NCBI RefSeq assembly: GCF_037893015.1
Contig: NC_133658.1
Span: forward strand, 289,359,719-289,423,718
DNA length: 64,000 bases
DNA from: Macrotis lagotis
Taxonomy: Eukaryota > Chordata > Mammalia > Peramelemorphia > Peramelidae
Direction: 5' to 3'
Shown here: positions 12,395 through 24,035 of the stretch, in pieces
Numbering within the stretch: position 1 is the first letter of the stretch
Layout: each line of letters opens with the position of its first letter
The notes under the pieces: generated by a model
Told to the model about the DNA's origin: nothing
The model's input: only the letters and a program-made list of their open reading frames with translations
The model's database searches: none
Made by a program: the position numbers and the translations under genes

Positions 12395-12900
12395 TTCCTA
12401 GTTGGAAGGGATCCCTGAGAAATGTAAATTCCTTCAGTGTAAAAATATTTGTATTCTTTCTCATTGTATGCTATGTTTTCCTGGTCCTTTTTACTATGTA
12501 TCAGGGTACTTTTTGTTTTGTTTATTTACTTTGTGTCAGTTCTTAGAAGTCTTTCCATACTTCTCGGAATTCTTCATTCTTATTATTTTTTATGATATAA
12601 TAATATTATTGTGTAATATTAATGTAGTACAATTTACTAGGCCAGTGACCAAACCATGGTTACTGTGTTTCTAATTCTTTGCCATCCTTTGAAAACAATG
12701 TATTTTGGCATTGGACCTTACTTTTTAATCATTGAATTCCTTGGGGTAAATGCTCAGTAGTGTCTTCTTTGAGTCAAAGGGCATGAATATTTTAGTCACT
12801 TTTTCATCATAATTCTAAATTGTTTTCCAGAATAATATCTCCAAATCAGTAGCTCCAAAATTTTGGTATTAGAATTTTCAATTCTAATTGAAAGCCTTGC
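12395..12900 (-). mobile_element. LINE-1 3' region, decayed
   Basis: Antisense L1 3' sequence: aaatgctcagtagtgtcttc, gagtcaaagggcatgaat, attctaaattgttttccaga. Confidence 0.6.
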
Positions 12901-13369
12901 AGTCATTTTACTAGGGCATCATTTTACCTGAGAGACACATGAAACACAATCAGTCAAGCAGTGTCAGAATCTTGGAGAAATTTCTGTTTAACAGAGAGCT
13001 GCATTGACTTTCCATGAACCATAGGTCTTAGCTGCTAAGCTATCATTGTTCACAAACAAATTTATGTACTTAGTTGTAGGGCATAAGATGGGTACCTAGA
13101 AGAAACATTGAGTTTCTGTAAAAAAAAAACCCAATTAATTAATTAAAAAAAGAATACCTCTTATTGCTAGTAAGTCCAACAGGTCCCATACCTGTTCTTC
13201 AGGACAAGTTTTACACTGCCTCAGGATTATTAGGACTAGTGTCTCTGAGCAATCAGTGTTTCCACTGATAGGAAGAACTGCCTGAAAGGATTGTTTGCAA
13301 AACAGAAAAATTCCCTCTGGATGCAGTAGATATCTCAGGGGACTTGAGAATGGATTGCCTGACCTGGGT

Positions 13370-13535
13370 CAATTCAATTCAAGAAACATTAACTAATTGC
13401 CTGCTATATGCCAAACATCTATGTGCTAAGTATAGGGGAAGGTATAAAGATGGAAAATAGTACAGTCTCATCCTCAAAGAGTTTACAATCAAATAAGGGG
13501 AATATAATATACTGAAATAAGTGTGATACAAAGAA
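13370..13535 (-). mobile_element. L2 LINE 3' end
   Basis: Complement of the L2 terminus: ttgcctgctatatgccaaac, ctcaaagagtttacaatc. Confidence 0.75.
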
Positions 13536-13739
13536 GAATGTAACACAAAACAGAGAAGAGGGAAGTAAAGAATATTTATTTATAGGACCAAGCAAGTCAA
13601 TATTGGAATTATCATGTAAATATGAAATATATATTTTAAAAAGCCACCAAACTGCACATAATAGATTCATGTTTACACTGACCTCTTTCTCTCTTCTTTA
13701 TATAGGGAAATGTCCCTATTTATTGATGTTTGTCAACTC

Positions 13740-14500
13740 CATAATAATAATAATAAAAATGAAAAACAAAATAACAACATAAAAAGGAGAATGGAATAGA
13801 AGCAAAGGAAGACTTCTAAGTACTCTGGGAAAATTTTAGGAGAAAACTTTCAGGTCCCTAACCTGAGCTGACTCTGAGATCCAGAAAAATACAGCAAGAT
13901 AGCAGGAGAGAGGCAGGAGAGAACAAAAGCTTAGCCAAGGCCTTTAGTCCAGAAGTGTGCAGAGGTTTTTGTGTTCAGAGATTGGCCCTAATATCATGTC
14001 TACAGTCAGGAAGTAAGGCTGGAAGAAGGAAGCAAAAAAATAAAGAACTCCTCCACCACAAAGAGCTATTAAAGTGGCAAGGATACTTAAGACACAAACC
14101 TTGAAAAAAAAGAATAACTCCAAAATATCTATAAGCATTGCCTCAAAGAATATCACAGTTTAAGCACAAGTCTAACCAAAATTCCTGGAAGAGAGGAAGC
14201 AAGAGTTTTTCCTTTTTCTTTTTTTTAAAGAACTAAACATCCTTTTAGAAAATAAATTGAGTGAACTAGAGGAAAAATAAGAAATGAGTTTTATGAGAAA
14301 GATTTGAAAAAGGGATGAATAGCTTACAAGTGTTATCAAACCTTTCCCAAAGAAAAAAATAATCCCTGAAAATTAGAAAAATCAGATAAAAGCTGCTGAC
14401 TTTAAGAGACAAAAGAAATACTAAAATAAAACCAAAAGATTAAAAAATTGAAGAAAAATGTAAGGTATCTCATGGGAAAATTTTTGGATAGAAAAATAAA
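13740..14500 (+). mobile_element. LINE-1 5' UTR / ORF1 fragment
   Basis: Matches the marsupial L1 5' part: gctgactctgagatccag, a purine-rich stretch, then a degraded ORF1 coiled-coil region (LLENKLSELEEK, and near the end KKLKKNVRYLMGK). It carries several stops and is not functional. Confidence 0.65.
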
Positions 14501-14619
14501 TTTCAAGTTGGGGAGGTGGTTAGAGGGAGAGAATCAGAGGAGACTTTCTTGTGAAGGTGGTACCTAAATAGAAAGAAGAGAAGGCTTTCAACAGGCAGAG
14601 CAAAATCTCAGGATATTGG

Positions 14620-14789
14620 AGTTAAAAGTGATCTGAAAGATTCTTTAGCCCAACTCTTTAGTTTGTAACAAAGAGGAAACCAACCACAGGAAGAAGTAAT
14701 GTGTCTAATTTCACACAGCTACTCAGTGTCACAGTGCTACAGCTTAAAGCTGTAAATTTCACACCTTCTAGAACTTCTAAGGTGAAGTA
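14620..14789 (-). mobile_element. MIR/THER1 copy
   Basis: Decayed antisense MIR ending in ttcacacagctactcagtgt. Its right part, with the adjoining target site, is the source of the patch found inside the SINE at 17446-17698. Confidence 0.55.
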
Positions 14790-14804
14790 CTAGGAAAGAA
14801 CACT

Positions 14805-15102
14805 AACAATAATGCTTGTCCTTCATTTCCAAGGAAGACCACACTACCAGGGAGGAGGTGATGCCATGACAATTTGAATGAGGAGGGCTGTGGTAAGTCA
14901 CCAGCCTAACTTTCTTCTTTAGAGCCATCTGGGTCCAATGAACAGATAAATCAGGATGACTGGAGATGGCCCTGGATGGAGATGGCAGTCAGACTTGCTC
15001 AAGGACACAGTTAGTTATAGTCAAATGTCTGAGACTGGATTTGAACTCCCGTCCTCTTGACTCCAAGAACAATGATCTATCCACTGTGCCACTTAGGTGC
15101 CC
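14805..15102 (-). mobile_element. SINE with tRNA-like head and RTE-type 3' end
   Basis: Bounded by a perfect 15-base target duplication, ctaggaaagaacact, at 14790-14804 and 15103-15117. On the minus strand it begins gggcacctaagtggcacag, continues through the tRNA-like promoter region, and ends ...caagcattattgtt instead of poly(A). Internal marks are agccatctgggtccaatg and aggatgactggagatggc. A fragment of the same type is at 34232-34290. Confidence 0.75.
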
Positions 15103-15117
15103 CTAGGAAAGAACACT

Positions 15118-15240
15118 TGATCCAAGAGTACTCACCTGACTTTAAATCCCAGTTCTGATAATAACTATCTGACCTTGGGCAAATTAATTAATCTCCCTGA
15201 ACTCAGTCTGCAATTTGATTTTACTTTTCCTTTGTTTCTG
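15118..15240 (+). mobile_element. MIR copy
   Basis: Contains aaatcccagttctgataa, ctatctgaccttgggcaaat, ctccctgaactcagt. Confidence 0.6.
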
Positions 15241-15410
15241 ACTATTTCTCTTTTCTCCCTGTTTTTCCTTGCAACAAAAATTTAAAAAGAATGTGATAGA
15301 GAGCAGTTTGTTGAAACCAACCAACACAGGGTCTGGCAGTATATAGTAGCTCACAGCCATAGATCCCTGCCTCTACAAAAAAAAGAAAGGAACTTCCAGT
15401 TGTAGAATCT

Positions 15411-15557
15411 TTTTTTTTAGGTTTTTGCAAGGCAACGGTGTTAAGTGGCTTGTCCAAGGCCACACAGCTAGGTAATTATTAAGTGTCTGAGGTCAAATTT
15501 GAACTCAAGTACTCCTGACTCCAGGGCCAGTGCTCTATCCACTGCGCCACCTAGCCA
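15411..15557 (-). mobile_element. tRNA-headed marsupial SINE
   Basis: Complete antisense copy flanked by a perfect target duplication ccagttgtagaatctt (15396-15411 and 15558-15573). Intact repeats suggest a fairly young insertion. Confidence 0.92.
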
Positions 15558-15829
15558 CCAGTTGTAGAATCTTGATCCTATAATTATCTTTCCTCAGGAA
15601 CAAGGATATCCTTCAGAAGGATACCAGGAAACAATTGATAATCCTAAATGGTTGGAACAGAATGTGGTTAATTATGTACAATAAAGTTGGGGAGCTAAGG
15701 TAGAGTCAGATTGGGTAGGACTTGTAGCATCAATTTAAGACATTTGTATTTCATCTCCTAAGCAATAGTTTCCACAAAAGACTTACTCCAATGAACTTGA
15801 CAAATCTCCAAGCCATATCATCATGTATC

Positions 15830-16290
15830 TTGGTGCCTTCAAAACAAGGGAGTACGTATGTGAGAACAATGAAAACAATACTGGGAAATGTGACTTGGAA
15901 TTAAGAAATGGAAAAAAGACAAAAGCTTATTGACAATATGGAAGCCTCAGGCCCATCCATCACAACAACTTTCTTCAAGGAATGAATCAGAAGTTACTGG
16001 ATATTATGACCATTGAACAATGTCACTCCTAAAGAGTGAAATGGATAATACTGTAGCAGACAAGAAATGAAGGCTTGATTGCCTCTGCAGAAGTCACTTT
16101 AGAATCAACATGGCACACTCAGATCATAGAATAAAGCTCAATTAAATATCAAATTAGAAGTATAAGGACAAGAAGATCTTGAGGACAGTTATATCAGATC
16201 CAACATGACCTTTTCAAACAAGCTGTTGATGACCTAAAAAAGGAAATAAATAAGGCCACTACTTCCAATTATTATCATTTTTTTATTCTA
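15830..16290 (+). mobile_element. RTE LINE fragment, endonuclease region
   Basis: Decoded plus-strand pieces (GKCDLELRNGKKTKAY, NNFLQGMNQKLLDIMTIEQCHS, DLFKQAVDDLKKEINKATTSN) resemble the end of an RTE endonuclease domain and the linker to the RT. It contains stops and is inactive. Confidence 0.6.
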
Positions 16291-16431
16291 AAAATATTTC
16301 TGAGAATGAGTGGCATACAGGAGAATTTTTAAAAAAAAAGTTTTACAATTTTTTTTAAAAAATTGACAATCATTTATTTTCTTTTCACCTCACTTCTTAT
16401 GCTACTATTAATTTTAAAAAGAAAATCTTAT

Positions 16432-17005
16432 ATTTCACAGAAGAGACAAGAAAAAGCTTTTTCAATGGAGTGGAATAGGAGAAGGTGAGGGGAATGAGTG
16501 AGCCTTCATTCTGATTAGAAATGGCTCAGAGAGGAAATAACATATACACTTAATAGGGTGAGGAAATCTATCTTACCCTAGAGAAAAATGAGAGGAAAGG
16601 GATGGGATAGAGGGAATGAGGGGATAGAAGGGGGGAATAGGTGATAGAAGAGAGGGAAGATTGTGGGAGAAGGTCCTCAGATACAACATACTTTGGAAAT
16701 GGGGTCAGGGTAAAAGGAGAGAGATAACAGAATAAATGAGAGTGGGAAGGAATAGAGTGGAGGGTAAATACAGCTAGTAATAGCAACTGTGGGAAAAACA
16801 TTGAAGCAACTTTTTTGGTGGACTCATGATAAAGAAGACAATTCATCTCAGAAAAAGAGCCATTGGAATCTGAACACAGACTGAAGTACAATTTTTTTCT
16901 CTCTCACTATTCTTGAGGTTTCTTATCTTTTTTGGGGGGCAGGGGGTTTATGTTTATTCTCACAAAAAGATTATTGTAATAATATAAAATAAATAAACCA
17001 AAAAA
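16432..17005 (+). mobile_element. 5'-truncated LINE-1 3' end
   Basis: Flanked by a perfect 16-base target duplication aaaaagaaaatcttat (16416-16431 and 17006-17021), and ending aataaataaacca plus A run. The interior is the purine-rich L1 3' UTR type (gaggaaataacatatacact, gcaactgtgggaaaaacatt). Confidence 0.75.
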
Positions 17006-17094
17006 AAAAAGAAAATCTTATGCAGTAAAAAGCAACAACTTTTTTTTAATCTTTTAATGCTTTTTGTTTTGACAAAATAATTACTTTCCAATAA

Positions 17095-17315
17095 ATCTGA
17101 TGGTAGCTGACACCACAATGGATAGAGAACCTGGAGCCAGGAAGAACAGAAATCAATTCTGCCAGCAAATCTTACCATGTGACCTTTGTCAAGTCATTTA
17201 ACCTGTTTATCTTAGTTTCTTCAACTGGTTGTTGTGAAAATCAAATGTAATATTTGTAAAAAGCATTTAGCACATAGTAGGCACTATATAAATGTTTATT
17301 CCTTCCTCATATCCC
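17095..17315 (+). mobile_element. MIR/THER1 full copy
   Basis: Contains caatggatagagaacctgga, tgtgacctttgtcaagtc, gtaaaaagcatttagcacat, aggcactatataaatg. Confidence 0.75.
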
Positions 17316-17445
17316 TCTATACCTTCCCTTAGAACAAAGAACAGTCAAGCAAAGTCAACTGACAAGCTAGCTGGATCCTGCATTTATGATCTGTCATCTC
17401 TACTGAGAAGAGCAAAATAAATTTTATCAAAGTTTCCCTGGTATA

Positions 17446-17698
17446 GGGGGCAGCTAGGTGCTGTAGTGGATAAAGCACCAGCCTTGGAGTCAGGAGTACC
17501 TGGGTTCAAATCCGGTCTCAGACACAGCTACTCAGTGTCACAGTGCTACAGCTTAAAGCTGTAAATTTCACACCTTCTAGAACACTGCTCCAAGGTGAAG
17601 TACTAGGAAAGAACACTAACAATAATGCCGTGGCCTTGGGCAAGCCACTTAACCCCTTTTGCCTTGCAAAAACCTAAAAACCTAAAAAAAAAAAAAAA
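17446..17698 (+). mobile_element. Chimeric tRNA-headed SINE with a copied genomic patch
   Basis: The outer parts are a normal SINE (gggggcagctaggtgctgta to ...ccttgcaaaaacctaaaaa) with target duplication agtttccctg(g/c)tata at 17431-17445 and 17701-17715. Inside, after 'cagacac', about 20 bases of SINE are replaced by 17522-17628. That segment is identical to 14713-14815 except for a 4-versus-8-base block. Confidence 0.9.
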
Positions 17699-17754
17699 GA
17701 AGTTTCCCTGCTATAAAAATTTGTTAGTCTGAGTTCTGATGTCTTTTATTGTCA

Positions 17755-17803
17755 TATACATATATATATATACATATATATATATGCAAACATACATATA
17801 TAA
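17755..17803. repeat. (TA)n-rich microsatellite
   Basis: Imperfect TA/CATA repeats. Confidence 0.85.
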
Positions 17804-17954
17804 AATGAAAGTTTTCATTTATATTCCTGCAGCTATTGGGTATATTATTTTTCTGTTTTTGCTTTTTCTGTTGGTATCAACTCATGAAAGTCATGAGAAA
17901 ATGTGATTATAGATTTAGAAATAGAAGGGACCCTAAAGAGCATTTTGTCCATCT

Positions 17955-20010
17955 TTCATTTTTCAGATAAAGCAAATGAGGCTTAGAATATCTCATAGCC
18001 ATATTTCTTTGTGTCACAATAGACTATTATTCACATATCATGATTAATCTAGGCATTCCTTAATCACTGGGCACCCCACTTTGTTTCCGATTCGTTTACT
18101 ATGACAAAAAAATGGTATCAACATTATGGTATATATGAGACCTTATTTTCTGTCACTGATGTCCTTAGGTACATGTTCACTTTGGAGACTTTTTGCAAAT
18201 AATTCAAAATTGTTTTTCAATAATTACCTAGCCGTATGGCCCTGGGCAAGCCACTTAACCCCATTGCCTTGAAAAATCTAAAAAAAAAAATTGTTTTTCA
18301 GTCTCATTGTATAAAATCACAACTGTGTGTCTGCCTCCCCTCCATATATTAACATCTTTTGCAATTTGATGGATATGAGGTAGGTGATACTTTTGAGTTG
18401 CTTTAATTTGCATTTCTATAGTGACTTATAAGATTTTTCCCCCCCACAATTGATTTCTTATTTTGAAAATCTCTTTTGGGGAATGACCAGTCTTACAGAT
18501 GCATCAATTCTCCATATATCTTGATTGGCAGATTTTTTTTACTGAAGATATTTGCTGTTCAGATTATTTTCCCAGTTGGCAGTCTCTTTTTCTGTTAATT
18601 GCATTAATTTTGTTCATAGAAAATTTTTTACATTTAATATAATAAAAATTGTCAGTTTTATATTTTGTGATCTCTCTTATTTGTTTATGAATTCTACCTC
18701 TAACCATGGTTGTGAAGGTACCTCCATTTGTTAACTCTATTTTAAAAAATAATATAACTTTTTACATATGGATCACTTAGATAAGTATATGTTTTATGAG
18801 AAATGGTATTATAATGTAGTATATAGGATAAGATCTAATCTTTATGTCAAACTGCTTTTCAATTTTCTAAAAATTTCTTTTTAAGTAAGGAAGCTTCCTC
18901 CTAATGTTACTGAACAGTGTACTGGTTAGTCCATCTGCTTTTATGCTTTGGTTTGTATGGTTTCTTCCATTGATCTACTTTTTTTAACTAGTACAATTTT
19001 TTTTTCAAATAAAGATCATCTGCCTTCTCTTCCATTCAACTTTTCCACACCCCTTATTGAGAAAGTAAGAAAAGCAACCCCTCTATTATAAACATGTATA
19101 GTCAAGTAACAAATTCCCACAATGGCAATATCCAAAATAAGTATGTCTCATTCTGCATTCTGAGTCCATCACCTTTCTGTCATGAGACTAGTAGCAGGTT
19201 TCATCATGAATCTTCTGGAATTGTGGTTGAGTACCAAATAGTTTTGATGATTAATGTTTTGTAATATAATTTGAGCACTGATAATACTAGACTCTCGAAT
19301 TTCTCCTTTTTTTCCATTATCATTTTAGTCATTGATATAGTCCTAAACTATGTAAGCTAATTTAGTCAGTAATGCAATTTTTAAAATATTGGCTTAGCTT
19401 TAACATGAACAATGAGTATCACTCCAGTTATTTTTCTTCCTTTACTTCTATAGAGTATGTTTTAGTTGTATTTATTTAAGTCTTGAAATGTCTTGTTAGG
19501 TTAACTCCCAGATATTTTGTAGTTAATTGGAATAGATTTTTTTTTCAATCATTTGCTCCTAATTTTTGTCAATACTGTACTGAAAATACTGATGATTGCT
19601 ATGGACTTAATTTTGTATCATATGACTTTACTTAAGCTGTTCATTATCATAATTAGTTTCTTGCCTGATTCTCTGGGGTTTTCTAAATAAACAAGCATGT
19701 TCTTTGCCAAAAGGAATAATTGAGTCTCATCTTTGATGTTTTTATGGCTAATTTCTCAGTTTTTTGTTTAACTGACATTGCTATAAGTTCCAGTCATATG
19801 GTCATATGTCAAATAACAGTGAGGAAAAGGGACAATATAATTGAAAAAGTTTCTAGTGTTTTCTCCCTAAAAAATAATGTTATTCCTAGTTTAGGAAAGT
19901 GTTTTTATTTATCTTAAAGGTTTTTCTAAGCCTCTGATTGTTAGTTTTTAGCAGAAAAGAGTGCTATATTTCAGGAAATAGTTTAAGATTTAGGAGAAAA
20001 GTTTTTTTTA
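17955..20010 (-). mobile_element. LINE-1 3' half, decayed, with nested SINEs
   Basis: Antisense L1 sequence: gatggatatgaggtaggtg, ttgctttaatttgcatttc, tttggggaatgacc, then ORF2-type AT-rich antisense text (gattctctggggttttctaa, aacaagcatgttctttgcc). A further antisense L1 3' end seems nested at about 18985-19240. Confidence 0.6.
18220..18290 (+). mobile_element. 5'-truncated tRNA-headed SINE
   Basis: Only the 3' half (taattacctagccgtatggc ... poly A), with target duplication aaaattgtttttca on both sides (18206-18219 and 18287-18300). It is inserted in the L1. Confidence 0.85.
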
Positions 20011-20025
20011 GATAATTATGTTTTT

Positions 20026-20180
20026 GGGGCGGCTAGGTGGTGCAGTGGATAAAGCACTGGCCCTGGAGTCAGAAGTACCTGGGCTCAAATCCGGTCTCAG
20101 ACACTTAATAATTACCTAGCTGTGTGGCCTTGGGCAAGCCACTTAACCCCATTTGCCTTGCAAAAACCTAAAAAAAAAAA
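20026..20180 (+). mobile_element. tRNA-headed marsupial SINE
   Basis: Full length, flanked by a perfect 16-base duplication agataattatgttttt (20010-20025 and 20181-20196). Confidence 0.93.
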
Positions 20181-20543
20181 AGATAATTATGTTTTTAATG
20201 TTAACATGATTAATTAAAATAATTTCTTTTGAAATGTTAAGCAGTCTTTGCAAAGTTGGCATATATACAACTTAGTCATAAAGAATAATTAATAGTTTTA
20301 GATATATTTCTGTATGGTCTTTGCGAATGTTTTATTTTAAAATTTTATATTATTATTATTTATTAGTAAAATTGATCTCTTTCTCAGATTTATTCCTTCC
20401 TGGCTTAAGAATTTGGATCATATTTGGATAACAAAAAGAATTTGGCAGAATGCTTTCTTCTTTCTAATAGATGGAATGCCCTTGTTTTAATGTTTAAGTT
20501 CAAAATTTAAAAATTATAATTATTTATTAAAGGTCAAATTATT

Positions 20544-20688
20544 GGGGGCAGCTGGGATAGAGCACCAACCTTGGAGACAGGAGAACTTGAGTTCAAATCT
20601 GGCCTCAGACACTTAACAATTACCTAGCTATGTGACCTTGGGCAAGTCACTTAACCCCATTGCCTTAAATAAATACAAATTTTTTTAA
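20544..20688 (+). mobile_element. tRNA-headed SINE with shortened head
   Basis: gggggcagctgggatagagc shows a deletion in the head. It is flanked by aaaggtcaaattatt (20529-20543 and 20689-20703). Confidence 0.9.
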
Positions 20689-20869
20689 AAAGGTCAAATT
20701 ATTTTTAAAAAATAGAACCATATATGTTATCTTTCACAAGTAAGGCCATGAAGAAAATTCTTAGACACAGAAACAATTATAAATGATAAAATGTATGACT
20801 TCAATTACATGAAATTGAAGACTTGAACAATAATATCGGTTCAATTAGAATAAGTAGAGATGTAATTAA

Positions 20870-21500
20870 CTGGGGGAAAAAATTCTGCATCAAATATCAC
20901 TAATAAGAGATTGATATCCAGGATATATAGAGAACTATATTTATAAGATCAAAAAACATTCCCGGGGTGGCTAGGTGGCGCAGTGGATAGAGAACTGGCT
21001 CTGGAGTCAGGAGTACCTGAGTTCAAATCCTGCCTGAGACACTTAATAATCACCTAGCTGTGTGGCCTTGGGCAAGCCACTTAACCCCATTGCCTTGAAA
21101 AAAATGAAAATAAAAAAAAAAAAACATTCCCCACTGGACACATGATCAAAGGATATAAACAGCTTTGAAGAGAAGAATAGCAAATTATTAAGAATGAAAG
21201 ATTGTTCCAAATCATGAATGGCAAGGGAAATGCAAATGAAATCAATTCTGATGTCTCATCCCACACCAAGTAAATTGGCAGAGATACTAAAAAATGGAAA
21301 TAGTCAATGTTGAAGGGGTTGTGAAAAGACAGGAGCAGCAATACATTGTTACTAGACCTGGGAATTGGTCTAATCTTGCTAGAAAACAATTTGGAATTAG
21401 CATTAGAATGTATTTAAAATATCTATAACCATTGGCCTAGAGATTTCATTGTATATACCCCAAGGAGATCATAGGAAAACTAAAGGTATCATATATACAG
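20870..21500 (+). mobile_element. LINE-1 fragment (ORF2 end)
   Basis: Plus-strand L1: gagattgatatccaggatat, cactggacacatgatcaaag, gaaatgcaaatgaaatcaat. It is interrupted by the SINE at 20964-21120. Confidence 0.7.
20964..21120 (+). mobile_element. tRNA-headed SINE inside L1
   Basis: Full length, splitting the L1 sequence 'caaaaaacattccc|cactggac'. The duplicated target aaaacattccc is seen at 20953-20963 and 21121-21131. Confidence 0.92.
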
Positions 21501-21534
21501 TAATATTTATATTTAAAAATTAAATCATAATTTT

Positions 21535-21815
21535 AAAAATAAAAATCCATCATCTTTCTCTGATTTCCCTGCTCCCACATATTTACTAAGAAAACAAGAA
21601 AAACAAAAGCTCTAATACAAACATGCACGGTCAAAGAAAATAAATTTCTGCCTAGCAATGTCCAAAAAATGATCAGTCTACCCTCTGAGTTCATTCCCTC
21701 TCTTTTACAAGATAGATGATACATTTCATCATAAATTTACTGAAATTGTAGTTTCTCATTGTGTTGATTAGAGTTCCTAAGTCTTTCAAAGTTGTTTGCA
21801 ATATATTTTTTTAAT
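21535..21815 (-). mobile_element. LINE-1 3' end fragment
   Basis: Antisense L1 3' UTR similar to 18985-19240 and 52790-53000 (ctctaatacaaacatgcacg, atttcatcataaatttactg). Confidence 0.55.
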
Positions 21816-22591
21816 TTTTTGGTGGAGCTGTGAACTCATGCAACCTTTCTGGAGAGCAATCTGGAACTATGTCCAAAGGGCAACAAAAATGTGCATACCC
21901 TTTGATCCAGCAAAACCACTACTGGGTCTAGACCCTAAAGAAATGATGAAAAAGGGTAAAAACATCACTTGTACAAAAATATTCATAGCAGCCCTGTTTG
22001 TGGTGGCAAAGAATTGGAAATCAAGTAAATGTCCTTCAATTGGGGAATGGCTTAGCAAACTGTGGTATATGTATGTCATGGAACACTATTTGTTCTATTA
22101 GAAACCAGGAGGGATGGGAATTCAGGGAAGCCTGGAGGGATTTGCATGAAATGATGCTGAACAAGATGAGCAGAACCAAAAAAAACCCCTAACAGCAACA
22201 TGGGGGGCAATCATCAACTTTGATGGACTCACTCATTCCATCAGTACAACAATCAGGGACAATTTGGGGCTGTCTGTGATGGAGAATACCATCTGTATCC
22301 AGAGAAAGAACTGTAGAGTTTGAAAAAAGACCAAGGATTATTACCTTTAATTTAGGAAAAAAACCTGATATCTTATTGTCTGATCTTGCTATCTTTTATA
22401 CTTTATGTTTCTTCCTTAAGGATATGATCTCTCTTTCATCACATTCAATTTGGATCAATGTATACTATGGAAATAATGTAAAGACTGGCAAATTGCCTTC
22501 TCTGGGTGTGGGGGGAGGGAAGTCAGATTAGGGGAAAAACTGTAAAACTCAAAATAGATAAAATCTTTCTAAATAAATAAATAAATAAACC
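21816..22591 (+). mobile_element. 5'-truncated LINE-1 3' end, well preserved
   Basis: Runs from the end of ORF2 (PFWRAIWNYVQRATKMCIPFDPAKPLLGLDP, VVAKNWKSSKCPSIGEWLSKLWYMYVMEHY) through the 3' UTR to an AATA-repeat tail at 22573-22591. It is the best preserved L1 in the window. Confidence 0.88.
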
Positions 22592-22984
22592 TCTCTGCAC
22601 TCCACCCCACCCCAATTTTGCAAGCCTGCAATTCGGGGCTATCTATGAACTTCCTAAGTAAATGATGATAAATAATTCATAAGCAGACTAGAAATCAGCC
22701 ACTTTCTTCCCAGGTGACTGCTTTGCAAGGGAAAATAATAATTTCATTAGCACCAGAGAAGAGGGATTTTGTGATGGTCAACACAGTTCACTATGACCTT
22801 CTCCTCACTCCTTTATTCCCTCCTCCCTCACATAAACACTTAAACCTGAGGTCATTCTGCTGAAGGTCAGAGTCAAAGTTAGTAGAATATATTGGAATTT
22901 TCTTGATTATCAGTATTCATTATAGGTACTCACAAACATAAAGAAATTATTTCAGTTATTCTGTTGGGTGGTAATAAAAAAATT

Positions 22985-23117
22985 TTTTTTTGCAAGGCAA
23001 TGGGATTGGGTGATTTGCCCAAGGTCGTCTAGCTAGCTATTTATGTCTGAGGTCACATTTGAACTCAGGTCCTCCTGACTCCACGGCCAGTGCTCCACTG
23101 CACCACCTAGCTGCCCT
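22985..23117 (-). mobile_element. tRNA-headed SINE
   Basis: Antisense copy with poly-T start; head complement actgcaccacctagctgccc. Part of the middle is lost. Confidence 0.85.
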
Positions 23118-23129
23118 GCAATATTGTTT

Positions 23130-23730
23130 TATTACAAATTGTTCTGGTTTTGCTCACTTCACTCTACATCAGTTAATGTAAATCTTCCCAGGTTTCTCTG
23201 AAACTATCCCCATCATCATTTCTTACAGCACAATTATATCGCATCACATTTATATGCCACAATTTTTTTTTTTTGCAAGGCAGATGGGGTTAAGTGGCTT
23301 GCCCAAGGCCACACAGCTAGGTAATTATTAAGTGTCTGAGACCAGATTTGAACCCAGGTACTCCTGACTCCAAGGCCAGTGCTTTATCCACTATGCCACC
23401 TAGCCACCCCAATATACCACAATTTGTTAAGCCATTCCCCATTTGATGGGTACCCCTTCAACTTCTAATTCTTTGCTACCACAAAAAAGATGCTATAAAT
23501 ATCTTTGTACATATCAGTTCTTTTGCTATTTCTTTGATTTTAGGGGAGTATCTCCTTCATAGTGGTATCACTATGTCAAAGATGTGTACAGTTTAGTAGT
23601 TATTGGGGTATCATTTCAAATTGTTTCCCAATTAGGAAGAACAGTTCATAGCTTTATGAGTTTTCTCCCAGTTCCTCCAGCATTTGTCATTGGCAATCTG
23701 ATGGATATGAAATAGAATGGACCACATAAT
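23130..23730 (-). mobile_element. LINE-1 3' region
   Basis: Antisense L1 3' end: cttcactctacatcagttaa, gccattccccatttgatggg, aattctttgctaccacaaaa. It is split by the SINE at 23263-23411. Positions 23412-23663 recur at 24813-25064. Confidence 0.8.
23263..23411 (-). mobile_element. tRNA-headed SINE inside L1
   Basis: Full antisense copy flanked by atatgccacaa (23252-23262) and atataccacaa (23412-23422). Confidence 0.92.
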
Positions 23731-24035
23731 ATTTAAATTATTTTTTATAGTAGCAAAGGAATGCAGACAAGGTAGATGTTACTCAATTGAGAATGGATAA
23801 GCAAATTGTTGTAGTCATTGTCATGAACTATTCCTATACTGTAATAAATTATGAACATAAAGAATATAGAAAAGCAGGACAAGATATGTGAATTGATTCA
23901 AAATGAAGTAAACAAAACCAGGATAGGAATTTATACAATTATCTACAATAATGTAATGTTCTGTAATTACAATGACTGTGTTTGTACCTAAGGAAAACAA
24001 TAAGGATACATTTTCCTCTTGACTTATCAGAAGGG
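23731..24035 (+). mobile_element. LINE-1 3' fragment
   Basis: Plus-strand, decayed: gtagcaaaggaatgcagaca, aattgagaatggataagcaa, aaatgaagtaaacaaaacca. It is opposite in orientation to its left neighbour. Confidence 0.6.

Noticed and set aside
21796-22192. Overlapping open frames with WNYVQRATK... and related peptides
   Set aside because: This is the end of LINE-1 ORF2, not a host gene.
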